64,000 nucleotides of DNA, taken from assembly GCA_965231925.1 (NCBI GenBank), contig OZ246894.1, positions 434,001 to 498,000 on the forward strand, written 5' to 3'. A program made the translations under genes and the position numbers. This DNA is from Poriferisodalis sp965231925 (GTDB taxonomy: Bacteria; Actinomycetota; Acidimicrobiia; Acidimicrobiales; Poriferisodalaceae). The notes beneath the pieces are model-generated. The model worked only from the letters and a program-made list of their open reading frames with translations. It did no database searches and was not told the DNA's origin. Positions 1 to 8,441 of the stretch are shown here, piece after piece. Within the stretch, counting starts at the first letter, position 1; each line of letters begins with the position of its first letter.

Positions 1-745
1 CTATGAATCCCAGCAGCCCACTCGCCGACACTGGACCGGCGACGAAAGCAGGTCCACCGACGATCACCGTCATGAACGAGCGGGCCACGAACGTCTGGCC
101 CATAGTGGGAATGACGCCCACGAGGGGTGCCAGCAACGCACCCGCAGCGCCGGCCAGCGACGCGCCGAACCCGAATGTCCACATATTGATCCGGGAGGTG
201 TTGACGCCGAGGCTTTCAGCCATCGACGGGGACTGCACCGACGCTCGGGCGTGCAGCCCATAGCGGGTGTGGCGCATGACGGCGAAGGTGACCAGGACAC
301 ACGCAACGGCTGCCCCCATCAGCACGACGTTGTAGGTCGACATCGAGTAGTTGCCGACGCTGAAGTCGCCGACAGGTACTGCAATGCCTTCAGTCACCGA
401 TCCATAGATGTTCTCGATGACCTGCACCATGACCAACGACAGGCCCCAAGTAGCGAGCATCGTGTCCGCCAAGCGGGCATAGAGCCATCGGATCAGCAAG
501 CGCTCGACGATGATGCCGAACACCCCGACCGCCACCGCCGCGGCCAGCATCGCGACCCAAGTGTTGAGCCCATTTCGAACCCCAGTGAGCGTGGCGAACG
601 CCCCCAGCATGATGAACTCGCCGTGAGCGAGGTTGATGATCCCCCTCATGCCGAACGTGATCGCCAACCCGATCGACACCAAGGCCAGCACCGAGATCGT
701 CGTGACCAGGTCGAAGCCGAGGTTGAAGAGTCGGTCGAAGGCCAT
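1..745 (-). CDS. UrtB/LivH-type ABC transporter permease (3' part outside window)
   Basis: Inner-membrane permease of a branched-chain amino acid/urea/amide-type ABC importer. The frame opens with ATG at 743-745 and runs off the left edge. The translation is a chain of hydrophobic segments and contains the family landmarks 'ITFGMRGIINLAHGEF' near the N-terminus, 'ATWGLSLVMVQ' in the middle, and 'VIPTMGQTFVARSFMTVI' followed by 'GGPAFVAGPV' near the edge, the typical UrtB/LivH order. It lies 110 bp downstream of a matching substrate-binding lipoprotein on the same strand, so the two are probably cotranscribed. The second permease and ATPases are expected beyond the left edge. UrtB and LivH cannot be separated from this piece; the nearby amidase favours amides or urea. 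Confidence 0.9.
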   Translation of the reverse strand, partial: MAFDRLFNLGFDLVTTISVLALVSIGLAITFGMRGIINLAHGEFIMLGAFATLTGVRNGLNTWVAMLAAAVAVGVFGIIVERLLIRWLYARLADTMLATWGLSLVMVQVIENIYGSVTEGIAVPVGDFSVGNYSMSTYNVVLMGAAVACVLVTFAVMRHTRYGLHARASVQSPSMAESLGVNTSRINMWTFGFGASLAGAAGALLAPLVGVIPTMGQTFVARSFMTVIVGGPAFVAGPVSASGLLGFI

Positions 746-855
746 CGGCTCGGCGTGCTCCGTAGTTCTTCGGGTTCAGAATGCGGCCGCAGGAAGGCGC
801 CGAGGGGTGCTGACGCCTTCCTGCGACTGCATGTCGCCGGCTCCGCTGTTCGGGA

Positions 856-2241
856 TCAGGGAGTGAACTGCTCGTTCGTGTCGGGGCTGGCGATCAGGTC
901 GCAGACGTCCTGCTCGAACGAGGGCGGGATGTTGTCGAACGTCTCGAAGACATCGAAACCGTTGTCGGCGTTGGCCCGTGCCAGGCTCACCGGCTGGACC
1001 AGATGGTGCGAACCGCCGTCCAGGCTCACCTCGCCCTTCGGGCTGACGAAGCTGACACCGCTCTCGAGCTGCGCGATCACAGCGTCACGGTCCAATGTCC
1101 CCGCTGCGTTCACAGCATCTGCCCACAGGTGCCATCCCTCCCAGACATACACAGCGAGGTCCGTGACGTAGGGGTAGTCACTGCCGAACTCGCCGTGCCA
1201 TGCAGCCACAAATTCGGCGTTGACCGCAGTGTCGAGTTCTTCGAAGTACGGGTAGGCGACGACGATGCCCTCCGAAGAGGCCGCATCGAGCGCGACCTGT
1301 TCGCTGCCGAGCCCGAAGGTCGTCGACACGATCGGGATGTCAGCGTTGACCCCGGCCGCGTTGTACTGGCTATAGAACGACATATGGGCGCCGCCGACCA
1401 GCAGCGACACGACCGCATCGGGGCTGGCGTCCTGAACCTCTGAGATCGTGGTGCCGAATTCGGCGACATCGAGCGGGAAGAAGTCTTCACCCACGATCTC
1501 GCCGCCGTTGGCGGCCGCATACTCGCGGACCCAGTCCGCCGAAATCTGGCCGTAGTTGTAATCGGCGGCCAGCACATACAGGCGCGGACCCATGTTCTCG
1601 ATGGCCCACGGGATCAGCACTTGGAGCTGCTGGGTCGGCACGACACCGGTGACGAAGGTGTTGCGGTCGCACACGCCGCCCTCATAGAGGACGTTGTAGA
1701 AGTACAGCAACTCGGCCTCGTCGAAGATTGGGCGAATCGCCTCACGCGATGCGCTGGTGATGCCTGCATGGACCACTGCGAGGTCTTCGGACACCAGCCG
1801 GTCGGCGCCGGCGATGTACTCGTTCTGATCAGACTTCGAATCAAGAGCCACGAGTTCGAGCTGGCGTCCGAGCACGCCGCCCTTCGCGTTGATGTCTGCG
1901 ATCGCCAGCCGGGTCGCGTCCGCCATCGGCGTGCCGTAGATGTTCAGCGGCCCTGTCTCGTCAAGGAGGCTTCCGACACGGATCGGTTCGGTATCGGCCG
2001 GCGCGGCAGGTTCGTCGGCAGGGGTGTCGTCCGCCGCGACGGCAGCGGTGGTCTCTGTGGCCTCGGCCGCAGTGTCGGCGGTTCCCGCATCTGCGGCCGC
2101 TGCGGTCTCTGCAGTCGGTTCGGCGTCGTCATCGCTGCTGGTGCATGCCGCCACGGTCAGTGCGACCGCGACGATTGCGACGGCGAGCCTGGATAGGCGA
2201 CTTCGGGCTCGGCGCCCGGTCGTGCTTTGATTTGTGGACAT
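856..2241 (-). CDS. ABC transporter substrate-binding lipoprotein (UrtA/AmiC type)
   Basis: A 461-residue extracellular solute-binding lipoprotein. The N-terminus has arginines, a hydrophobic stretch and a lipobox ending VAAC (Cys near residue 33), then an Ala/Asp/Thr/Pro-rich linker to about residue 85. The Periplasmic_binding_5 fold follows, starting 'IRVGSLLDETGPLNIYG', with 'AIADINAKGGVLGRQLEL' as in UrtA, AmiC and FmdD. A purine-rich GGGGAGA lies about 10 nt before the ATG. It is the first gene of the transporter operon. The ligand is probably a short amide, urea or similar compound, judging from the family and the amidase 2 kb away; it cannot be read from sequence alone. Confidence 0.9.
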   Translation of the reverse strand: MSTNQSTTGRRARSRLSRLAVAIVAVALTVAACTSSDDDAEPTAETAAAADAGTADTAAEATETTAAVAADDTPADEPAAPADTEPIRVGSLLDETGPLNIYGTPMADATRLAIADINAKGGVLGRQLELVALDSKSDQNEYIAGADRLVSEDLAVVHAGITSASREAIRPIFDEAELLYFYNVLYEGGVCDRNTFVTGVVPTQQLQVLIPWAIENMGPRLYVLAADYNYGQISADWVREYAAANGGEIVGEDFFPLDVAEFGTTISEVQDASPDAVVSLLVGGAHMSFYSQYNAAGVNADIPIVSTTFGLGSEQVALDAASSEGIVVAYPYFEELDTAVNAEFVAAWHGEFGSDYPYVTDLAVYVWEGWHLWADAVNAAGTLDRDAVIAQLESGVSFVSPKGEVSLDGGSHHLVQPVSLARANADNGFDVFETFDNIPPSFEQDVCDLIASPDTNEQFTP

Positions 2242-2418
2242 AGGAACTGGTCTCCCCTTCGTGACGCTTCCGCCATCGACTGCAGTTGCCGCACGCCGCG
2301 GCTCCTACGGTGCGATGGGCAAGAGGCGTGTTCTGGGCAGTGCTTATGGCCCATGTCCGACTCACCGACACACGCGAATGCAGGGTTGAGCGGAATTACC
2401 CGCGAATGCAGGTGCTAG

Positions 2419-3048
2419 CTAGAGCAGTCGCAGCTCGCGAGCGATTGCCACAGCCTCGATGCGGTTGCGGGCGTGCAGCTTCGAGAGCAGCGCCTGGGTG
2501 TAGCTACGCACTGTGTTCTCGGCCAGATGCAGCTCGGCTGCGATCTCCTTGCTGGTGCGTCCCAACGCCATGACGCACAAGACCTCATATTCCCGCAGCG
2601 TCAGCGACTCGTACACGCCGCCTTCGTCCCCGAGCCGCATTGCGCGGGCCTTCGGGTCGACGACGAGCGAAGGATCCACGTAGATCTCGCCAGTCATCAC
2701 TTGGCGCAGCGCATCCATGAGATTGCTGGCGTCCTTGAGGACGACTCCGACAGCGCCTGCATTCAGGCAGGCCCGCAGCGGTTCGCGGTCGTCGAACGCG
2801 GTGTGGACCACGATGCGCGACACTTCGGACGCTTCCATCAGCAGACGGCACAGGTGCGGGGCGAAGCTGTCGCCGAGCTTGAGGTCCAACAGCACCAGGT
2901 CAGGTCCCAACGACTGCGCCAGTGCCACCCCGTCGTCGCCATTGGTGGCTTCGCCGACCATCGTGAACTCCGACGCTCGGGCCAGCAGCTGGCGGACTCC
3001 GTCGATCACCACCGGATGATCATCGATTACCAGCACCGAAGCGGCCAT
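2419..3048 (-). CDS. NarL/LuxR-family response regulator
   Basis: A 209-residue cytoplasmic transcription regulator. The receiver domain (about 1-125) shows the acidic pair in 'VIDDHP', the phospho-acceptor Asp in 'DLVLLDLK', the switch Thr in 'VVHTAFDD' and the conserved Lys in 'VVLKDAS'. The C-terminal LuxR-type HTH (about 145-209) has 'LTLREYEVLCVMALGRTSKEIA' split around the recognition turn and 'AENTVRSYTQALLSKL'. Its ATG overlaps the TGA of the histidine kinase by one base (TGATG), so the pair is translationally coupled and should form a two-component system. Its place between amidase and transporter genes suggests control of the amide module, but no operator was identified. Confidence 0.93.
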   Translation of the reverse strand: MAASVLVIDDHPVVIDGVRQLLARASEFTMVGEATNGDDGVALAQSLGPDLVLLDLKLGDSFAPHLCRLLMEASEVSRIVVHTAFDDREPLRACLNAGAVGVVLKDASNLMDALRQVMTGEIYVDPSLVVDPKARAMRLGDEGGVYESLTLREYEVLCVMALGRTSKEIAAELHLAENTVRSYTQALLSKLHARNRIEAVAIARELRLL

Positions 3049-4268
3049 CAGTGCTCGCCGACGGGCATGGTGATACGGACCGTCGTTCCGCCGTCCTCTC
3101 CTGGCCGCACCTCCAAATTGCCGCCCTGGCGTTGCGCTTGTCGCAGCATCGAGGCCAAGCCCCAGTGCCGATCGCCTGATGGAACCACGAGTAGCTCAAA
3201 TGGCTCAGGCAGCCCGTGGCCGTCGTCCTGGATGACCAGTGAGACTTCTGCTTCTCGGAACTCCAGCGTCGCGACGACCATGGACGCCTGCGCGTGCTGT
3301 TCGATGTTGAAGAAGGCTTGACGGACGATGCTGACGAGCGCAGCCTCGACTCGCTGCGGCATCGGACGGATTGCGCCCCGCACGACGAAATGCGCCATGA
3401 GTCCCGATCTGGCTGCCAGGTCGTCGATCTCACTCTGAAGGGCAACTGTCGCGGACTCGTTCGAATTGCTGGGCTCGGTGACATTGAAGGCCTGGCGCAT
3501 CCGTTGGGTGGCTTCTTGAGCTTGACGCTCAATGCGCTCGGCAATGGCCGACTGGCTCTCGTTGCCTCCGTCTCGCAGACATTGGGCAGCAACGCTGATC
3601 GAAAACAGCAGTTGGCTTACGTCATCATGGAGATCACTCGCAATGCGTTGACGCTCGGCATCGACGTGCCGTCGGATCGCCGTGGCGGCGCGTATCGACG
3701 CGGCCATCATCGGTGCCAAGTTGGTCGCCGCTTCTTCGAGCAGCACTTTGGATCGGTCGCCGATAGATCCGATCGAGCGAAGACCGCCGTACAGGATCCC
3801 CACAAGCTCGTCGTCGTACTCGACGGGCACCGCGACCATGCCTCCGAGTCCCTCAGCGGACACGACGTCGGAGAAGTGGTTCGTGATGCGCGGATCTGTG
3901 GTGTAGTTCTCCACCTCGATCGGCCGTCGCTCGATCATCACCCTGCCGCCCATGCCCTCGCCCGTCGACAGTTGGACTTGGCGGTAATGGTCGGTGCGGG
4001 CTCCGTGAACGCCGCGCATCGCGAAGTGCGACATGCCGTCGCGCACTGCCACGGATATGAGGGGAAGCCCCAGCAGGCGGTGCAGCAACGTCGCACTGCG
4101 CTGGGCGAGAACCCCTGGATCGAGGAATCCAACCAGCGTCTCGCTGAGATCTGCGAGTCGTTCGAGATCCTCCAGGGGGGCAGCTTCGCTGTCCACGGGA
4201 CCGTTCCCCCCAGGCCTGACTTCAGCCATAGCTCCCTCGCGCCCTGAGACCGATGCTTCCTCCATCAA
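3048..4268 (-). CDS. GAF-domain sensor histidine kinase (HPK7/NarX-like)
   Basis: A 406-residue sensor kinase without evident membrane segments, so probably cytoplasmic. A GAF domain spans about 35-190 ('GEGMGGRVMIERRPIEVENY', 'GMVAVPVEYDDELVGILYGG'). The HisKA_3 dimerisation helix follows with the phospho-acceptor His in 'ASDLHDDVSQLL', then an HATPase_c domain with a degenerate N box ('RQAFFNIEQHA'), G1 'DDGHGLPEP' and C-terminal 'GGTTVRITMPVG'. It overlaps the response regulator by one base. The GAF domain implies a soluble ligand or redox signal, unknown here. A second in-frame ATG 39 bases downstream of the first is another possible start. Confidence 0.92.
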   Translation of the reverse strand: MMEEASVSGREGAMAEVRPGGNGPVDSEAAPLEDLERLADLSETLVGFLDPGVLAQRSATLLHRLLGLPLISVAVRDGMSHFAMRGVHGARTDHYRQVQLSTGEGMGGRVMIERRPIEVENYTTDPRITNHFSDVVSAEGLGGMVAVPVEYDDELVGILYGGLRSIGSIGDRSKVLLEEAATNLAPMMAASIRAATAIRRHVDAERQRIASDLHDDVSQLLFSISVAAQCLRDGGNESQSAIAERIERQAQEATQRMRQAFNVTEPSNSNESATVALQSEIDDLAARSGLMAHFVVRGAIRPMPQRVEAALVSIVRQAFFNIEQHAQASMVVATLEFREAEVSLVIQDDGHGLPEPFELLVVPSGDRHWGLASMLRQAQRQGGNLEVRPGEDGGTTVRITMPVGEH

Positions 4269-4294
4269 TAGAGCACGGTTCGTGTGCTCTGCGT

Positions 4295-5857
4295 TCAGCC
4301 GTCGAGCCTTTCCTGCGCCATCGGAGACAGTTCGAATCCGCCCACAAGCCTCTCATAGGCCCGGCCCACCCGAATCAGCGTCGGCTCATCCCATTGCCTG
4401 CCCACGATGCTCATTCCCACGGGCAATCCGCCGCCCGCTGCGACCGGAATCGTCAGGTCGGGATTGCCGGTCACGTTCGAGACTGCGGTATTGGGGATCA
4501 TCTCCAGCGCACGCGCCACGTACTCGTCGATCGGGGCGTCGCTCGACGGGATCTTCGTCGCCGGGAACGGCAGCGTCGGATAGCACAGCACGTCAAAGCG
4601 GTCGAAGGCGGCATCGACGGCGGCGTTGATCTGCTGACGGACATTGGATGCGCGGGCGTAGGCCCCTCCACCTGTGTGCGAGAACGTGTGCTCAGCACAC
4701 AACAGCACGAATTTGAGCGTCTTCGACGTCATCGCAGCGTTGTTCTTCCAGCCTCGCTGGGTGTGCTCGATCTGCTCGGGGTCGAACAGCCCCCGGTAAT
4801 TCATGCCGTAGCCGTTGCCGCGGATCATCTGCCACATGGCGCCGTCGGTCGCGATGACGTTCCACACGTGCAAGGCATCCCGGTGTTCGGGCATCGAGAA
4901 TGTCTCGACGATCGCGCCTGCGTCTGCGAGACGCCCAGCAGCGGCCTCCACGAGCGCGTCTGACACCCCATCGCTGAGCTCTTCCCATCCGAAGCCCTCG
5001 GCGACGACACCGATCCTGAGCCCGTCGATGCCGTCTTCCATGCCGTCCGCGTAGTCGATCCCCGACGGCGCGTGCGGTTGGCGCGGGTCGTTGCCGTCAG
5101 GTCCCGCGATCGCCGTCAGGAACGCCGCGAGATCATCCATGTTGCGGGCCATCGGCCCCAGATGATCGATGGTCCACTCGATCGGATAGGCCCCGGTGTA
5201 AGGGACCAAGCCGAAGGTCGGCTTCAGCCCGACATTGCCGCAAAAAGCCGACGGCATCCGGATCGACCCGCCCTGGTCGCCTGCGATCGCCATGTCCACC
5301 TCGCCGGCTGCGACGAGAGCTCCGCTGCCGCCCGATGATCCCCCGGACGTGCGCGAGGTGTCCCACGGATTGCGAATGGGGCCGGTCGCGCAGGTGTGGC
5401 TGGCCCCTGAGAAGCAGAGGTCTTCACACGCCGACTTGCCGAGGATTCGGCCGCCTGCGGCAAGGATCCGCGAGACGACCGTGGCGTCCACGGTCGGCAC
5501 GTAGCCCTCCACGATGCGCGAGCCGTTCATCATCGGCACGCCCGCCACGGCCACGTTGTCCTTGATGGCGAACGTCTTGCCCGCGAGCGGTCCTGAATCG
5601 GCGTCTTGGAGGTCGCATCGCACGTACCAAGCGCCGAGCTCGTTGTCGGCGTCATCCGGCCGGTAGCTGCTGCGCTCGGGCGCCGCAGGCTTGGACGCGT
5701 CGTACATCGCATCCACGTACTCATATGACCCCAGCGCGCCCTCGATCAGCGCTTGGTACACCGAGAGCTCGTCGTCATGAAGCCTGAGATTCCAGCGCTG
5801 CGAAATCTCACGCAGCTCATCCAGGTCGGGTACTGGAACGGCCACCGCTACCCCCAC
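4295..5857 (-). CDS. Amidase (amidase signature family, AmdA-like)
   Basis: Hydrolyses an amide to acid plus ammonia through a Ser-cisSer-Lys triad. Visible elements are Lys in 'FAIKDNVAVAGVPMMNG', the Gly/Ser-rich signature 'TSGGSSGGSGALVAAGEVDM' and the nucleophile loop 'GDQGGSIRMPSAFCG'. The 'NELGAWYVRC' and 'CEDLCFSGASHTCATGP' stretches resemble the Rhodococcus amidases linked to nitrile hydratase. I place the start at GTG 5857 (520 residues); the frame stays open to 6019, but the extra 54 residues look non-homologous and run into the divergent gene's promoter region. Same strand as the two-component and transporter genes. No nitrile hydratase genes are in the window. Confidence 0.9.
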   Translation of the reverse strand: MGVAVAVPVPDLDELREISQRWNLRLHDDELSVYQALIEGALGSYEYVDAMYDASKPAAPERSSYRPDDADNELGAWYVRCDLQDADSGPLAGKTFAIKDNVAVAGVPMMNGSRIVEGYVPTVDATVVSRILAAGGRILGKSACEDLCFSGASHTCATGPIRNPWDTSRTSGGSSGGSGALVAAGEVDMAIAGDQGGSIRMPSAFCGNVGLKPTFGLVPYTGAYPIEWTIDHLGPMARNMDDLAAFLTAIAGPDGNDPRQPHAPSGIDYADGMEDGIDGLRIGVVAEGFGWEELSDGVSDALVEAAAGRLADAGAIVETFSMPEHRDALHVWNVIATDGAMWQMIRGNGYGMNYRGLFDPEQIEHTQRGWKNNAAMTSKTLKFVLLCAEHTFSHTGGGAYARASNVRQQINAAVDAAFDRFDVLCYPTLPFPATKIPSSDAPIDEYVARALEMIPNTAVSNVTGNPDLTIPVAAGGGLPVGMSIVGRQWDEPTLIRVGRAYERLVGGFELSPMAQERLDG

Positions 5858-6010
5858 GTCGTCGGTTGTCGCGACCCTGTCAGGGTCGAGCCGCTCGCAG
5901 CGTAAATTCGCCCCCCATTGCCATGTCACCTGCAATTGCGGGTTTCTCGAACGGGGTGTGCCGCCCGGAAAGGAGGTCGTCGCGACATGAGATATGCAAT
6001 CTGAGAGTAG

Positions 6011-6016
6011 TATTAT
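6011..6016 (+). promoter_or_regulatory. Candidate -10 element for the DUF4143-type ATPase
   Basis: TATTAT sits 9 bases before the ATG at 6025, in a locally AT-rich patch between divergent genes. That spacing would give a leaderless or nearly leaderless transcript, common in actinobacteria. No convincing -35 hexamer was seen. Confidence 0.35.
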
Positions 6017-6024
6017 CAATCGGC

Positions 6025-7773
6025 ATGACCGACGGCTACGGCTCCAGCATGATTGAGCGAGAGATCACTCCCCGCTTGCGCGAGCTGCTGGGTCAATACC
6101 CAGTCGTCACTCTGACTGGTCCACGCCAGTCCGGCAAGACGACGTTGTGCCGTGCTGCGTTCGGCCATCTGCGCTACTTCAATCTCGAGTCGCCGGATCA
6201 ACGCGAGCTTGCGGAAACCGACCCTCGAGGCTTCCTTGCGCGGTGCGGAGACGGGGCGATCATCGACGAGATCCAGAACGTCCCCGAACTGCTTTCCTAC
6301 ATCCAAGTCGATGCCGATGAACGCAAGAAGAACGGACTGTTCGTCCTCACCGGGAGCGAGCAGTTCCGCCTCTCACGAGCCGTCAGCCAGTCGCTCGCAG
6401 GACGAACTGCTCTGCTGACGCTGCTGCCGTTCTCGTTGCCCGAACTCGCCCGAACGGGTGCGAGCACTGCCGTCGACGACGTCATCTTCACCGGGTTCTA
6501 CCCACGCCTCCACGACCAAGGACTCGATCCGCGCCAGGCGCTCGGCGACTACTTCGAGACCTACGTGGAGCGCGACGTCCGTCGTTCGAACGAGGTTCGC
6601 AACATCTCCAGCTTTCGTCGCTTCGTGCGGCTGTGCGCCGGCCGGGTCGGGCAGCTCGTCAACCTGAGCTCGCTGGGCAGCGACGCCGGGGTGACTCATG
6701 CGACGGCCCGGGAATGGCTGACCATCCTCGAGGCGAGCTACATCGTGTACCAGCTGCCGCCATTCCACGCCAACATCAACAAGCGTTTGATCAAGTCGCC
6801 CAAGCTCTACTTCTACGATGTCGGGCTGGCCGGCTATCTCATCGGCATCGAGAATGCGACCCAGGTCGAGACTCATCCGCTGCGGGGCGCTCTCTTTGAG
6901 AATGTCGTCGTCACCGAGGCACTGAAGCATCGCTACAACCGCGGTCGCGGGGCGCGGTTCTCGTTCTTCCGGGAATCCAATGGACTGGAGTGCGACCTGC
7001 TGTGCGAGTCGGGCCAAGAGATTCACGCCATCGAAGCCAAGTCCGGGTCGACGGTAGCCGGCGACTACTTCACGTCGCTCAACAGGGTGGGGGAGCTCTT
7101 GCCGAACGTGATCTCCAAGACCGTCGTCTACGGAGGCCTGGACCGTCAGCAGTCCAACGATCGCGCCGTTGTTCCGCTGAGCGGCCTCGGTGCGGTCCTC
7201 GACCGGCTCGACGCCGAGCGAGAACTGACCGAATTCATCGACGAACGGACGTCAACAGCGCCGGCCCCCAATGATGTCGAAATCGTGGACATCGCGTACC
7301 GCGCCCACATCCGACCCACGCTGGATGCACTCGAGCCGTACTGCTCCCAGCTCGGCGAGAGCTTGTTCCGGCGACACGGCCAGAACTGCCGTGTCACTCC
7401 GAGGGGCGCCGGCGGTGCAAGCGGATCCCACCTTCTGCAGGCCTCGGAGTGGGAGAACACCAAGAGCAGCTACATCTTGTCCCCCGGCTTCAAGCTGGAT
7501 GATGAAGCACCGCTCACCATTGGTTGGGAGTACAACCTGAGTGACTACACCGGCATCGGACACCGGAGCTTCAGGCTCAAGCTCGCCATTGGATGGAGTC
7601 TCGGGTTGTCCGCCCTCACTCGCCACGCGACCGTCGGCGGAACACCGATCGCGGCACTGGCTGCAGCAGTCCAGTACCAACACCTGGAAACGACGTCAGT
7701 GGATGCCGATCGCATCGTTGCCGAGGCGGTCAAGGGCCTTCTAGCTCGCACCTCCGAATTGGCCTCGCCCTAG
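6025..7773 (+). CDS. AAA_14/DUF4143 ATPase with unassigned C-terminal domain
   Basis: P-loop ATPase of the AAA_14 + DUF4143 family. Residues about 1-150 hold Walker A in 'LTGPRQSGKTTL' and Walker B in 'GAIIDEIQNVPE'. The DUF4143 half follows ('ETYVERDVRR', 'SPKLYFYDVGLAGYL', 'RGALFENVVVTEALKH') and ends with a nuclease-like 'GLECDLLCESGQEIHAIEAKSG'. Family members usually stop near residue 400-430; this one is 582 residues from ATG 6025 and carries about 170 extra residues from about 'TAPAPNDVEIVDIAYRAHI' onward that I do not recognise. An alternative start is ATG 6049 ('MIEREITPRL'). Cellular role is unknown for the family. Confidence 0.85.
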   Translation: MTDGYGSSMIEREITPRLRELLGQYPVVTLTGPRQSGKTTLCRAAFGHLRYFNLESPDQRELAETDPRGFLARCGDGAIIDEIQNVPELLSYIQVDADERKKNGLFVLTGSEQFRLSRAVSQSLAGRTALLTLLPFSLPELARTGASTAVDDVIFTGFYPRLHDQGLDPRQALGDYFETYVERDVRRSNEVRNISSFRRFVRLCAGRVGQLVNLSSLGSDAGVTHATAREWLTILEASYIVYQLPPFHANINKRLIKSPKLYFYDVGLAGYLIGIENATQVETHPLRGALFENVVVTEALKHRYNRGRGARFSFFRESNGLECDLLCESGQEIHAIEAKSGSTVAGDYFTSLNRVGELLPNVISKTVVYGGLDRQQSNDRAVVPLSGLGAVLDRLDAERELTEFIDERTSTAPAPNDVEIVDIAYRAHIRPTLDALEPYCSQLGESLFRRHGQNCRVTPRGAGGASGSHLLQASEWENTKSSYILSPGFKLDDEAPLTIGWEYNLSDYTGIGHRSFRLKLAIGWSLGLSALTRHATVGGTPIAALAAAVQYQHLETTSVDADRIVAEAVKGLLARTSELASP

Positions 7774-7807
7774 GTCTGAAACTGACGCAGGTTGTTGACA
7801 GTCGGGA

Positions 7808-8130
7808 TCAGCGTTCGGCTGACGAAGCGCTGGTGCTCGTGGATGCATGGGCGCCGTTGGCGCGTTCGCGTTTGGCTTGCTTGCGAGCGCCGGTCATGTT
7901 GATCCGCCGGTTCAGCATGTCGGGGCTGACGGCGAGGTGCCCGAGGGCGTCGTCGAAGGTGAACCGTCCGCGTGCGATGGCGAGTGCCATCTTTCTGGTG
8001 ACGAGGAGTTCGCTGGCCATCCAGTTCGCCTCGTGGTCGTCTCTCCAGTCTCTGCATCCGGTGAGCGGGTTGAGCCTGTCGAATGGGCCGAGTCCGACCT
8101 CGCGTACGCGGCCTACCTGACGATCAGCGA
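7808..8130 (-). pseudogene. Truncated ImmA/IrrE-type metallopeptidase
   Basis: Only the C-terminal part of an ImmA/IrrE-like protease remains. The frame reads 'WRDDHEANWMASELLV', then 'RFTFDDALGHLAVSPDMLNR' and 'INMTGARKQAKRERA', which match the helical C-terminus after the catalytic HExxH in this family. The HExxH part and a proper start are missing upstream, although the frame stays open to roughly 8130. ImmA-type proteases cleave repressors, often in mobile elements and toxin-antitoxin loci, so this is likely mobile-element debris. Confidence 0.55.
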
Positions 8131-8441
8131 CGGATGGCTGGGCGCCGCCAAGGCATGGCTGGCATGGCCCGCCTTCACAGTGCTCATCCTCGGTGCCATG
8201 GGCGACGCCGACGACGAGAACGACAGCCGATTCAGGGGCCGATCGCGCGGGCGCCGCCGTAGACGCCGATCAGGGCACCGAAGTCATCACCGCAGCCGAA
8301 GGAGTCGAGCGCGCCGAGGGCGGCGACGGTGAACGGCTCAGCGCAGACGCGCACACCGCTGGAGTCGAGCAACGCGGTCCGCGCCGACGCAACGAGAGGG
8401 CCTTCGACACCGCGATGCTGCGCTTGCTCGCGACGAGCTCG
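8131..8441. other. Gene-poor stretch with a possible ORF remnant
   Basis: No intact gene seen. On the minus strand an open stretch ending at a stop at 8232-8234 reads '...AEPFTVAALGALDSFGCG' and 'DDFGALIGVYGGARAIGP'. It looks like the C-terminal end of a real protein and vaguely recalls ADP-ribosylglycohydrolases, but it is too short to assign. Confidence 0.25.

Noticed and set aside
251..1171. 306-codon plus-strand frame at the left edge
   Set aside because: Antisense to the permease and binding-protein genes; high-GC shadow with His/Arg/Asp-rich composition.
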